From: Megalonaias nervosa
Lineage: Eukaryota; Mollusca; Bivalvia; Unionida; Unionidae
Direction of reading: 5' to 3'
Length of the DNA stretch: 64,000 bases
NCBI GenBank assembly: GCA_016617855.1
Contig: JAECUM010009814.1
Coordinates: 1-64,000, forward strand
Part shown: positions 37,301 to 47,793 of the stretch, piece after piece
Position numbering within the stretch: the first letter of the stretch is position 1
Layout of the letters: each line of letters begins with the position of its first letter
Made by a program: the position numbers and the translations under genes
Notes under the pieces: model-generated
The model's input: the letters and a program-made list of their open reading frames with translations, nothing else
Told to the model about the DNA's origin: nothing
Databases searched by the model: none

Positions 37301-37723
37301 TTTCCAGGAGGTAACTCGGCTTGTAGTCAATTTATTAATTTCTAGAAACATCAAAGTGGCATAAAACACTTGTTAGAAAAATTATATGGGATAGATTTTG
37401 AGAAAGAAAAATACATTTCTGTTAATAAATGGTATGAATAAAGCTAGTGAAGCATAAAAATACTACCACTAAAGCCAGAGCCAATCTTGAACTGAACACG
37501 AGACATTTTTTGGTTCATTTAATAATAAAGTATATCATTTTTTTTTACATATTTTGTAAAGCTCTGCAAGCTTTCATATTAAATTTCACAAATATCTGGC
37601 TTTTAAAATATTGTAAGGAAACAATGTCCAAAAAGAGTCATCACAATTTTGGGATCTCTCCCCAATATATATTATTAATCAGCACAGACCCTTGCCCTTT
37701 CTTGTCAGCCACAAACTACTTAC

Positions 37724-37954
37724 CTTGAGAAGATGTTTCAGCTTTGAGAGCAACTCCTCTACAGATTTAACATGGAGGTCCTTTAGAGGAAGGCAGTAGC
37801 CATACTGGAGGGTGAAGTTCAGTGAAATGTCCTCAAGTGGCAGGCAGTTTACATTCTTATGCTTGATGATGGCTGCAATTTGCTCAGCAACCACCTTCCG
37901 CAGCTCTGTCTCAGTCAGATGAAGGATCTTTTCTTCACCTTCCTCTTCTTCCAC
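37724..37954 (-). CDS. MARF1: MARF1 exon e: LOTUS domain C
   Basis: 231 bp, exactly 77 codons, phase 0 at both ends. It encodes an acidic start VEEEEGEEKILHLTETELRK, then VVAEQIAAIIKHKNVNCLPL, EDISLNFTLQYGYCLPLKDL and HVKSVEELLSKLKHLLK. The beta strand KILHLTE and the helical pattern match a LOTUS unit. The usual Tyr-Gly before the recognition helix is replaced by KDLHVKS; as I recall the human protein, this unit also departs from the consensus there. Acceptor TTGGCTTCAG, donor GTAAGTAGT. The whole unit is a single exon bounded by phase-0 introns. Confidence 0.93.
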
Positions 37955-38347
37955 CTGAAGCCAACATATGCATGAATTGCTTGCATACATGAAAAGTGGT
38001 TCGAACACATGGTCAAGATAAATTGCAAGAACAATGTAAAGCTCATTATAAAATTACAAAGAGAAAAAGTCAATACAAAATGAGATGCACATCCAAAATT
38101 ATCATCTCTACATCATACTAGAGATCAAGTGTGATTGATAGCAATGTACACATCTATGAAACATGTCTACTCCCAATATTTGCTGACATATGCTTCAAGG
38201 CATATATACAATATTGCCCTAAAGTTCAGGGTTAGGGAATTATTGTATGACAGACAGTGTACTTTGATTTTTGGTTTTAATGGCACTTTAACACAGTAGG
38301 CTGTGTACCATTAGGTTGAAGTCTTAGATGCAAAATTCAGATCTAAC

Positions 38348-38550
38348 CTCAACCACCCAAGGGATGGCCTCAAACAGATCCAGAAGTTTGGTAACTCCAT
38401 AGTCTGCTACCCGGCACTGGCGTCCAAAATGATGATGGTAGGCTGGGATAAATTTGTTGAAGGGCATCCTGCACTGAGGGTTGTGTTTGAGCAGATCCAC
38501 AACCTCCAAAGCAAACTGCTTCATTCTCTCCACCTCCTCTGCTGTCTGGT
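38348..38550 (-). CDS. MARF1: MARF1 exon d: LOTUS domain B, best conserved of the five
   Basis: 203 bp ending in phase 0 (206 bp if the upstream AG is used). It encodes [20 protein letters not shown], then [40 protein letters not shown] and FEAIPWVVE. The [16 protein letters not shown] and [15 protein letters not shown] segments are near-identical to a vertebrate MARF1 LOTUS unit and make this the anchor for the gene call. The Tyr-Gly pair is present in DYG. The acceptor is a NAGNAG (CAGCAG), so transcripts with or without one Ala at the junction are possible. The donor is GTTAGA. Only 393 bp separate it from the next exon, the shortest intron here. Confidence 0.95.
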
Positions 38551-39192
38551 CTGCTGAAACAATATAGCTGCACACTTTATAAAATTATTCAGGACTCCTG
38601 AAAGGCCATCTTGACTAGTTAGGTTCTGATATGTTAGAGATCTGTAGCTATGGTTAACACCTGTGTCACACAAATAAAGCCAAATGTAAAATCAAACAAT
38701 CACTTTATCATGAAAGGTTTTTTCACTAGCAGTGAATAGTGCTCTTCTACAGAAGTGAGCCTATCAGTTCTGTGAGATTTCATACAATGCATCGGCTTTG
38801 GGACATTTCATGCAACCCATCAGTTTTGTGACATTCCATGGAACCCATCAATTTTCTGATGTTCCATGGAACCAATCAGCTTTATGACTTTTCATGCAAC
38901 AGGAGAAATTTTCATTATTGAAACTAACAATATTTTACGATTATTAAATTTAGGAACATTTTTCATTCCAGCATTTTAAGGACATCAAGTAAACAAAAAT
39001 AACTTGTTTGTGTATGACACTATGTTGATATAGATCAGAAGTGTGTAAGTAATATAGTGTGGCAGTTCTAGCACAATGAGATTATCCAAGTGAAAATAAC
39101 ACTGATCTCTTCTGACAATGAGGGATGTTAGAATAAAATGGCTTTGTTTAGTACTCTAATAGTTGCATTGCAAATGGCCCTGCTCAATACAA

Positions 39193-39330
39193 TTTGCCTG
39201 ACAGTACTCTACACAGAGGAATTGGTGTCAGGAGACCATTTGCCTGACAGTACTCTACACAGAGGAATTGGTGTCAGGAGACCATTTGCCTGACAGTACT
39301 CTACGCAGAGGAATTGGTGTCAGGAGACCA
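39193..39330. repeat. Tandem repeat, 46-bp unit, three copies
   Basis: Three near-identical copies of TTTGCCTGACAGTACTCTAC followed by ACAGAGGAATTGGTGTCAGG and AGACCA, with one substitution (ACGCAG). Confidence 0.96.
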
Positions 39331-39349
39331 AAGGTAGGGCTAAAATTCT

Positions 39350-40080
39350 CTAAATGATAGTGTGGAATGCTGAACTAACACTCAAGGTCTCATCAGTAAG
39401 GTGCATGATAAATTCAGCTAAAATCTAATGTTACTCAGGAAAGCTAAGCCATGATAACTCATTAGAAGAATAGGCAATTAGGACCCATAATTCCTTTAAA
39501 TAATGCTGTATAATGTTGGAAATCAAACTCTTTCAAGATCTCATTAATATAAAAATGTATACCAAATTTGAAATCTGAAATCTTTGGGAAGGCAATGCTG
39601 CAAATACTTAATGCAAGAGGGTGGATGACCAGGGGGCAAAACTCCTATAAATAATGATGGTCTGATGGAGTTCAAACTCATTCAAGATCTCAAAACCATA
39701 AACTGCAAGTCTGATTTTGTTAAAATCCACCAAACATTAGTAACATTACACTCAGACTGGAATATGTAATCAGGTTGCAAAACTCCTGCAATGATGCCAT
39801 GGAATGCTTGAAACTGAAATTATTGAAGGTCGCATCAAAATAAAGCCAGATGGCAAATTAGGATGAAATCCAACAAATTGATAAAGTTCTGCTTGTGGAC
39901 CAATGTCAGGAGGACAGACTATCAGGGGACATAACACCTGTAAATGATGCTATGCAATGCTAGAAAACAGTCATTCGATGTATCAGTAACATAAAGGTAC
40001 TTGCCAAATTTGGATGAAATTCATCAATGGTATAGTTAAGATAAAGAAATAAATAATAGGAAATGGAACAAACAAGGGCC
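39350..40080. repeat. Degenerate tandem repeat, unit about 170-180 bp
   Basis: Four diverged units with the order AACTCCT.TAAATAATG, GATG..ATGGAATGCT, TCAAGATCTCAT..AT, ATAAA.GTA, CCAAATTTGGATGAAAT and CATCAA. A further half unit lies at 40470-40600. I have seen this type of sequence in many mollusc introns; its nature is unclear. Confidence 0.7.
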
Positions 40081-40679
40081 ATAACCATGGTTATACAGCC
40101 TTGGAGAGTTTATTTTCAAGGACTTTCGAGAAGTCTTCTAGCAGTTCAGTTTTCAAACAGCATATTTGGTCTCTCATTGGAAAAAGATTATGATGTTTAG
40201 AATGCCATTTGCAAATGTAATTAGCATGCCAATAGAGTAAAGAGATCTGCCTAATTTTATGCCATTCATTATTTTTAGAAAATATAAAAACAAGATTTCT
40301 GAAATTAAAAAGTGATGTACTGTATTCAGTTATGTTTATTATTCTCAAATAAATTCAAAAAACATTTGGCAAATTCAAGGGTAATATAAACTGTTTCTTG
40401 AAATTCATGTAGATATCAAGGCAACCATTCAAAACTTGTGGATGTTTTTAGAATTTGTGTTAACCATGATAACTCCTCTAGATTCTGACACAGGGTGAAA
40501 ACCAAACTCCTTTAAGCACTTATCAGTATACAGGTACATACTAAATTTGCTAAAATCCATCAACTCCCTGAAACATTTTCTTGCAGAAAACTAATTGCTG
40601 AACAGAGGACACCTGCTTCAAGGTCTCTCTAGTTTTCATATCTTCATATCTAATGGCACTTCAGCAACATTGTTTCTAT

Positions 40680-42360
40680 ATAGAAAGACTCCTATGCCAG
40701 AATGCTTTGTATCAAGCCTGGTCAAAATCTGTTGAGCTGTTTGGGGAGGGGATATAGTTGTGTAAATGTTTTCCAATATTTAGCAATGACAGCCATAGTT
40801 GATAGCAGAACATAATCATCTGCACAAATCTGAAAGACATTCAATCTAGGAGGACACTTTCTGTCAAATTTATCAACTTTTGTTAAGTGGCTTTTTAATA
40901 AGAATTTGTATTTCTATTTTCATTAACAGCAGCCATATCTGACAGCAGATTGGCAATGTTTGTAAATGTTTGAAGTCCATTATATCAGAATGCTTTCTGT
41001 AAAATGTGCTCAAATTCTGTGTTGTGTTTCTTGAGATGAAGTTATTTAAATATTTTTTTATATTTTTAGAAACTGACTATATCTGATGGCAATTTTACAT
41101 ATTTGCATAAAAGCTGTTACTACATCAATTCTTTCTGTTAAAATTTAGCTAATTTCAGTTGAGCAGTTATTGAGAAGTTGTTTTAAAAACCATCCTATTT
41201 TAGTAAAGACATCTATATTTGATGGTAGAGTGGTATCATTTGTACAAATCTAAAAGTCATGACAGGATGCGTGTTTGAAAGGTACTGATCAAATTTTATC
41301 AGGCAATTTTGGAGAATAAGTTATCAAAAGGTTTCTCTGATTTGAGCAACACTGGCCATGTGTGATGGTAGGTCAGCATTGTTTTGCATCAAAAGCTCTC
41401 TTTTCCTTGTTTCTTGACAAATTTGGTCAAATTCTGTTCATTTGTTAGAAGATTTGCATGAACTTGAATGATCTTCATTCCATGTATCAACTTTGGTTAT
41501 ATTTGTTTCAGCAGTTTTGGAGAAAGTCATTTAATGTTTTGCCATATTTGATGGCGGGCAAGCATTTTTTGTATAAATTGAAAGGACTTCTGTCAGGCTT
41601 GATTCAATTCTTTTCTTTAGTTTGGAGTACAAGTCATTAACTGTATATACTCACTTATGAGTTCAACTGCAAACTGCACAGACCCAGATCTGTCATCACA
41701 TAATGTACTGGCAGATCTGGTTTTGTGCAGTTTATTTGGAGTAAACTGTAGAAAAAACAACAGACCCTAATCTGCAGGTGCATTATGATACAGCAGATCA
41801 GGATCTTTGTTGTTTGCAATTTGACTCAACTTATAAGTGTATATATACAGGATATTTTTTTTTATTTATAGAAAGAGTGGCTAGACTTTGAAGAAGACAG
41901 GCATCATTTGTAATAAAATTGAAATGTCTTAATACTAAGGTGAATTCTGTGTGTTTTGGTTTTGAGCCATTTTTGAGGTTGAAGGTGAATTCTGTGAGGT
42001 TTGGTCAAATAGTGTTGAGCCGTTTTTGAGGTTGAAGGTGAATTCTGTGAGGTTTGGTCAAATACTATTGAGCCATTTTTGAGCCACATGTTAAGTTTGG
42101 TCAAATTCTATTTAGTTATTTTAAAGAAACCATTTAAAGGTTTTTCTATTTTGAGAAATGGTGGCATCATTTAACCAGCACAATTCATTCAAATTTTAAT
42201 GGCTGTTATTTCAGGATGGTCTGTGTCAGTTTGGCTTAAAATGGTCAGGTGGATTTGAAGACATTGAAGATAACTGTTGAAGGCAACTGACTGGTTTTTT
42301 AATAATCATTAATGCTGGCCATATCTGAAGGCAAACTGGCATCAAATGTTAGACCAGTGA
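40680..42360. repeat. Degenerate tandem repeat, unit about 190 bp, about eight units
   Basis: Longest block of this family here. Ordered landmarks are GCCATATCTGATGGCA, AGCATCATTTGTAC, AAATCTGAAAG, GATGCTTTCTGTCAAA, TTTGATCAAATTCTG, TTGAGCAGTTTTGGAGAA and a T-rich end. Interrupted by a MITE at 41642-41851 and by a 55-bp local amplification at 41936-42095. Confidence 0.75.
41642..41851. mobile_element. MITE copy 3, best termini
   Basis: The left end CTGTATATACTCACTTATGA has its inverse at the right end, complement of CTGTATATATACACTTATAA. Interior as in 9195-9402. It sits inside a unit of the degenerate tandem repeat, so it is younger than that array. Confidence 0.8.
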
Positions 42361-42548
42361 GTGGTAATAAATAAACCCAATTACACCATCACCAAAAACA
42401 AACTGAGTATATGACTCGGTCCCTTGCCCTTTAGTGCATGCAATATAAAGAAACATAACTAAAACTGTGGTCTTTGGTTAAGAGCTTTAAACTTCAAGAC
42501 ATGGGGGAAATAAAATCTTGAAAAAAGATTCTATCACTGATACTTTAC

Positions 42549-42594
42549 CTCGCTTTGGTATAGAAAGAACTGCATCTGACCCCTCTTTTGTGGC
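42549..42594 (-). CDS. MARF1: MARF1 exon c: 46-bp micro-exon leading into LOTUS domain B
   Basis: 46 bp, phase 0 at its start and one spare base (G) at its end. It encodes ATKEGSDAVLSIPKR. The SIPKR motif directly before a LOTUS unit matches the IPKR linker of other animal MARF1 proteins, which is the main reason to accept so small an exon. The acceptor is ACATTCCAG and the donor is GTAAAG. It is isolated between introns of 12.4 kb and 4.0 kb. Its spare G completes an Ala (GCA) or Asp (GAC) codon with the next exon, depending on which of two tandem acceptors is used. Gene predictors without protein homology would probably miss it. Confidence 0.88.
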
Positions 42595-43419
42595 CTGGAA
42601 TGTGTGAAGATTTAAAACAGAACAGTTAGCATCAATAACACACAAAACTTTCAAGAATTCCACAGAATGCCAGTTCTTGCATGTTTTGCCAAGGCATATA
42701 CCCAAATACCCAAATACTTACATCACCAGAATAAGAAAAGGAGGTCACACTGATAGAAGTGTGAAAATTTGTCCTTAAGAATTATGATTTATCTGCGGTT
42801 CTTAAAAAGTATATCACAAGATGTAGAGTTCATGATACTGAGATTATAATAAATGATAAGCTAGATATACACAAGTCAATTAAGCATGCAAATTAGGTCA
42901 AAATGACACTTTTTAGAATGGTCAAGTTACTTTTATTGATATATTCTCAGACCAATTTTCATGAGTGTATCCAAAAAATTGGTTCTCAGATACTGAGGGC
43001 TCAATGAACAAACAGCTGACAATAAAAAAGTATGCATGTATATATATATATGCATATATAGGGTTTAAAGGTACTTCAACAATTGTGACTGTAGAAACAG
43101 TTTAGGTATTCCTGCAAAAGGTACACAAAAATAAGATGAAGGTGAAAGGAAGGTAAATCCCAAAAATAATCACAATTTTAAAAAGTTTAAGAGCTTCTCA
43201 GCTGGAACATGAACATAGGATGCATCCTGGGGGCAAAAACGATACCACCATTACTCCTCTAATGACATTCAGGAGGGTGGAACTTGTGCCAACTGTTGCA
43301 AAAAATACATATAACTTCTACTTCAATCATCGTTTTTGACATATACCTGCTTCATTCGGAGGTAAACTAGAGCTCACTGGATACATCCATGGTAACCTCT
43401 GTGGCATGAGTTAACAAAA

Positions 43420-45424
43420 ATGACTATTTAAAAAGGGTAACACAATTAGTTAAACTAATTAACCTTGAAGTCCTCATACAAAGGAACTTATTTATATACA
43501 AATGTAAATGTATACACACACATGCATACCTATTCATAGTAGCATACACATGTATAGGCACAATATATTTACTTACTTTCCTTTCACCAGATGGATACTC
43601 ACCCATACATATTGAACCCATATGGTCAATATACATGCAATATGCAATTAGTGACATTAGTAGATGGGTAGTATATTTAATGATGCCCAGAGGCATTCAT
43701 GAATACAAATAGAGTTGTTTTCATTCTCATTTTAACAATGTCTCTGATAAGCCACTGATATATTAGGTTTGGAAGAAGGAAATGGAGTGGGCATTTCTAA
43801 TCTCAACTGGAATACTATTCCAGAGCAGAGTTGCCAAGTATCTGAAAATTGAATAGTCCCTTATTGGTTTGGGAATTTTATATTGTTTGGTAAACATGGA
43901 TTGCTGGTGGGGAGTATTACCAGGTAGCCTATACTGGAACTGTGACTAAATATTCAGAAGTGCTATTATTGGATATCCTGTACATTAATTTAGCTTTTCT
44001 CAACCAGATTCAGTTTTAATAGGCACTATTTTTAACTTACCAGCTAAATTTTCATTGCTTTCTTTCTGGATTGATAATATGGTAGCCCAAATGCTCTTTT
44101 TTGAAGAAGTGCTAGCTTTGCTATGTTTTTATCATTTGAATTACCCCATACTGTATTATAGTAGTTTTAATAGAGTTATATGTAACTGTAATAAAATAGT
44201 TTTCTGTGCCTTTCTTGGAGAAAATGTCTCATCCTACCGAGAAGCCATAAATTCGAATCAACTTCTTTACTGAAAAGTTTGATATGTTCAGTGCATGATA
44301 GGTTATTATCTACCAAAACACCAAAACATCTAGTAGTCTATCATGACAGACCATTTACAAAATTTTATCCTTCCATGTCAGACATAGTTCATCACTACCA
44401 AGATTTATTCTTTTTTGCCATGTTGAGATAATATTTTAGTTTTACCAGTATTTACCACCATGCCATTGCATGTGCACCAGCTGTCCAGTTTGTTTAGGGC
44501 ATCCTGTAAAGAAATTTACAGTTCATGTTTTGTGTTTTGGATGTCTGACAATGTTGTGTTGGCTGCATAGAAATCTGTAGATGAAATTGAGTCCACTAGT
44601 GAAAGTGGTAAGTCATTAATAAATAACCTAAATAGTAATGGACCTAGAATTGAGCCTTGTGGTACTCCATATCTAATCGTTCAAAGTTCGTACAGAACAT
44701 TCTTTATATAAACATGTGTTCACTCATTTAAGTATGAAGTAAATCATCTAATTGTGGTTTCATCACATTGGTAACTTTTCAGTTTCTTCAAAAGGATTTC
44801 ATGATCCATCTTGTCAAAAGCTTTCCTGAAATCTACAAAATTTATATACAGATCCTATTATTCTACCTTGATCAAGTGTTTGATGCCATTTATCAGTTGG
44901 TGAGATCAAGGCAATCTCACATGAATGTTTCTGTCTAATGCCAGATTGGTTAGAGTGTAACAGCAAGTGTTTGGTTAAATATTACATGAACAAGTCATGG
45001 ACATGTTATTCAATCAATTTGGACAAGTTTGGTACTATTGAGATTGGCCAGTAGTTATCAGCATCATCCTTAGAACCAGATTTGTGAACAGGCTTTACTT
45101 TTGCAGTTTTTCTCTTTGTTTTCCATATTTTGGAGACAGATGAGATTGCAATACTTAAACTGATTATGAATGTCATGCTATCTGAGGCAGTAGTTTTAAT
45201 GAGTCATGGACCAACCTGATCAAGTCCTGTAGTTTCTTGGTATCAAGTTCAATGAGACATATTTTACCAAAGTTTATTGACACTGGTGGGATAGAGAAAC
45301 ATACAGTGTGAAATTGCTATAACATGGTAGTTGGGGTCCACAGAACCCAACTGTGTTAAAGACTGAATCTTGTTATAACCAACCAAGTCAGTTAACTGAA
45401 GAAAATGATGCATTTACCTAAAAA

Positions 45425-45460
<36 letters not shown>

Positions 45461-47742
45461 AAGAGAAAGAAGTAGGTGCAAAAATGTGCCTTTGATTAAA
45501 TGAAGATAAACTAGTCTGGAGACTGCTATCATCTTGCCGAGACTACCCAGGGGATGAGGCTATTTATAGGGAAATGAAAACTTGAACAAATTAAAAAGTT
45601 TAACAAACATCTTTGCAAGATACAACATGTTCAATTAACTTGACAGCCTGATATCTGGTTTCAAAAGATTAGAAATTTAATTTGCGTTTTATGCTGCCAT
45701 TGGTAGTGACCATAAGTATAGTTTTCATGCAAAAATTAAACTTTCATGGCACAAATGTGTTCCAGTCACTGTTGGAAAATGCAACAATCTATCAGCTTCT
45801 GTTGCTTTTATTTAAGTCTGCTGCTGACTTCCTTTGATGAAAGGTTATTTGTTTTTACTGAAGACTGTAGTCAGCTTTCTTCAATGAAGGGTGCATGTGT
45901 TATTGAAGTTACCACTAAAGGACAGCTTTGGGTGACCAAACAGTTGTCTATTTCTTATTGTGGAAGCAACATCAAATAATTGTAGAACATTTGAGACTTG
46001 AATTTTTTTAATTTGCTTAGTATTTATACAGAATGATCGGTGCTTCAAAACAAATTTTTTCTGTGTACATTTTAAAAACAAGGAATTCCCATCATTTGGT
46101 CCATTGTAGCAGTTACTTTACCTGCCTTCAAAAGTGTTGGTTGATTGTAGCTAGTCCCAGTAGCATAGATAGACCAACAAAAATAACAGATTATCAATAC
46201 AAAGGTGTTCTGTTCTGTTCTGACAGGCATTAAACAGAAAATATGAGTGTTCTGAAGGGTTTAATTCTATGAGTGAAAAGAGGAAGTTTACTTACCATCA
46301 ACATACAGAGGTCAGTCAAAATAAATATATTAATTACTAGCGAGGGGCCTATAATCTGACACTATTTGATCCGAAAGATCCATTATGAGAGTGACTTGTC
46401 CAGTTGATCTCTGCTACCAGAAATGTAAAAAACGGGGGAGATCTCACAGCAGACAGTACTCAGGCCAGATGCGAGAATAAGCTGATTATGATATAACAAT
46501 GCACTGTTAAGATGGTTAGTCAATATGAACAATGAATTCGTTCATCTAACAATATATAAATTCCAGTGCATTTTATGTCAAGTCTGTGGCTTCCTTTCAT
46601 GGTGCCTCTTTCTTCACTCCAAACCCACAGTTGTTTGTACAAGATTAAACAGCCAACAATGTCGGGGAAAAAAAACGCCAGCGTGATCCCTGAATAAACT
46701 TTTTACCTGTTTTTCTTCACTTTTAAGAAAATTTTTTTTTTCATGTACAAGATAAATTCATGTATATGAAATTGCAGGAGCCATGCCAGGATCGTCTTAT
46801 ATTAGAAATTCATAAACAATCTCTTCCACCAAAATGATAAACTTTTTTAGATGTTACTTTCCATATGAAAAAAATTTGTGTATGAGAAAAGTACATGTAT
46901 ATGAAATTTTGGGAACCATGCCACAATCATGTTATATCCAAATTCATGCTATAATGGAGCATGTTATAGCGGGGTCATGCTGTTCCTCCTAAGGGATTTT
47001 GCTATTGCAGAACCTTTTCAGTTCACTCAAGTTGTTTTCTATCATTGGTTCCTTTACCTTTGTGGCAATGTTGGTGAAAAAAATAACTGATAACATTTGC
47101 TATGTCAGTGTCATCAGTGACCATGGTGTCATTTACCAGAAGGGAGTGAATTTTATTTGATCTTGTGTTCTCCCAATGAGTTCATTGAAAACTTTCCAAA
47201 TAGAATTTGTGTTGCTCATTTTGTTTTCAAGCAATGATTGATACTAAGGTTTTTTAAGCTTTTTTATACTTGTTATTTTATTTATCCATACTTTATATGG
47301 TGCTTGGTTTCCCATAGCCTTGAATTGCTCTTGTATTTTCATGGCATCTAGGATTTCAGTAGTAAGCCAATTAGGTTATATTTCATACTTTACTCATGTA
47401 TTTTCAGTGGTGCATATTTAGAGACTACATCCATAAATAAGTCAGTAAAAACCTTTGAAGCTTCATCTATGTCATGAAAATTTTGGATTATATTCCATGG
47501 AACTTTTTTAGAAGTCATCCAGAAATTGTTCTTCATTCAAATTTTTGAACAATCTCTAAATGATAGTTTTGTATTTTTTGTATTTTACTTTCTTGTCAAG
47601 AAGTAGGATAGTGGTCACTTTGACCAACATTCGGTACATTAACATATTGTTTGGTAGGTTGGTGTAAATGTGATCAATAAGAGTGCTTGATATTTCTGTT
47701 ATTCCTGTGGGTTCATTTACCAGCTGGACAAAGCCTAATCAT
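43420..47742 (-). mobile_element. CR1/L2-like LINE copy, end of endonuclease to 3' end, split by a transposon
   Basis: Read on the minus strand. 47730-47640 gives PTGITEISSTLIDHIYTNLP, the end of the endonuclease domain. 47550-46990 gives the linker with NTNSIWKVFNELIGRTQD. 44850-44780 gives a FRKAFDKMDHEILLKKLK-like box, and 44690-44450 gives GVPQGSILGPLLF-like and INDLPLSLVDS, then LDSWCTCNGMVVNTGKTK in shifted frames. Stops and frameshifts are many. The pogo-like element at 45304-46982 interrupts it. The 3' end near 43425 shares the ACTTCAAGG..TTAATTAG and GTTACCCTTTTTAAATA block with the other LINEs. Confidence 0.88.
45304..46982. mobile_element. pogo/Tigger-like DNA transposon copy 2
   Basis: Ends CAGTGTGAAATTGCTATAAC and the complement of CAGCATGACCCCGCTATAAC. 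TA precedes the left end (45302-45303); TT follows the right, so the target duplication has lost one base match. Inverted relative to copy 1 (31557-34876) and lacking its 1.25 kb insert. It interrupts the LINE at 43420-47742. A GT/GA microsatellite (45427-45463) lies near its left end. Confidence 0.8.
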
Positions 47743-47744
47743 TC

Positions 47745-47793
<49 letters not shown>

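Larger units (their letters stand above)
35483..37723 (-). other. MARF1 intron between exons e and f, 2.2 kb
   Basis: Contains degenerate repeats: 36370-36800 (family of 25250-26090) and 36850-37300 (partner of 54480-54870). Nothing else is recognisable. Confidence 0.75.
38551..42548 (-). other. MARF1 intron between exons c and d, 4.0 kb
   Basis: Almost wholly repeats: a 35-bp degenerate array (38770-38905), a 46-bp array (39193-39330), degenerate tandem repeats (39350-40080 and 40500-42360), a MITE (41642-41851) and three 55-bp copies (41936-42095). Confidence 0.8.
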
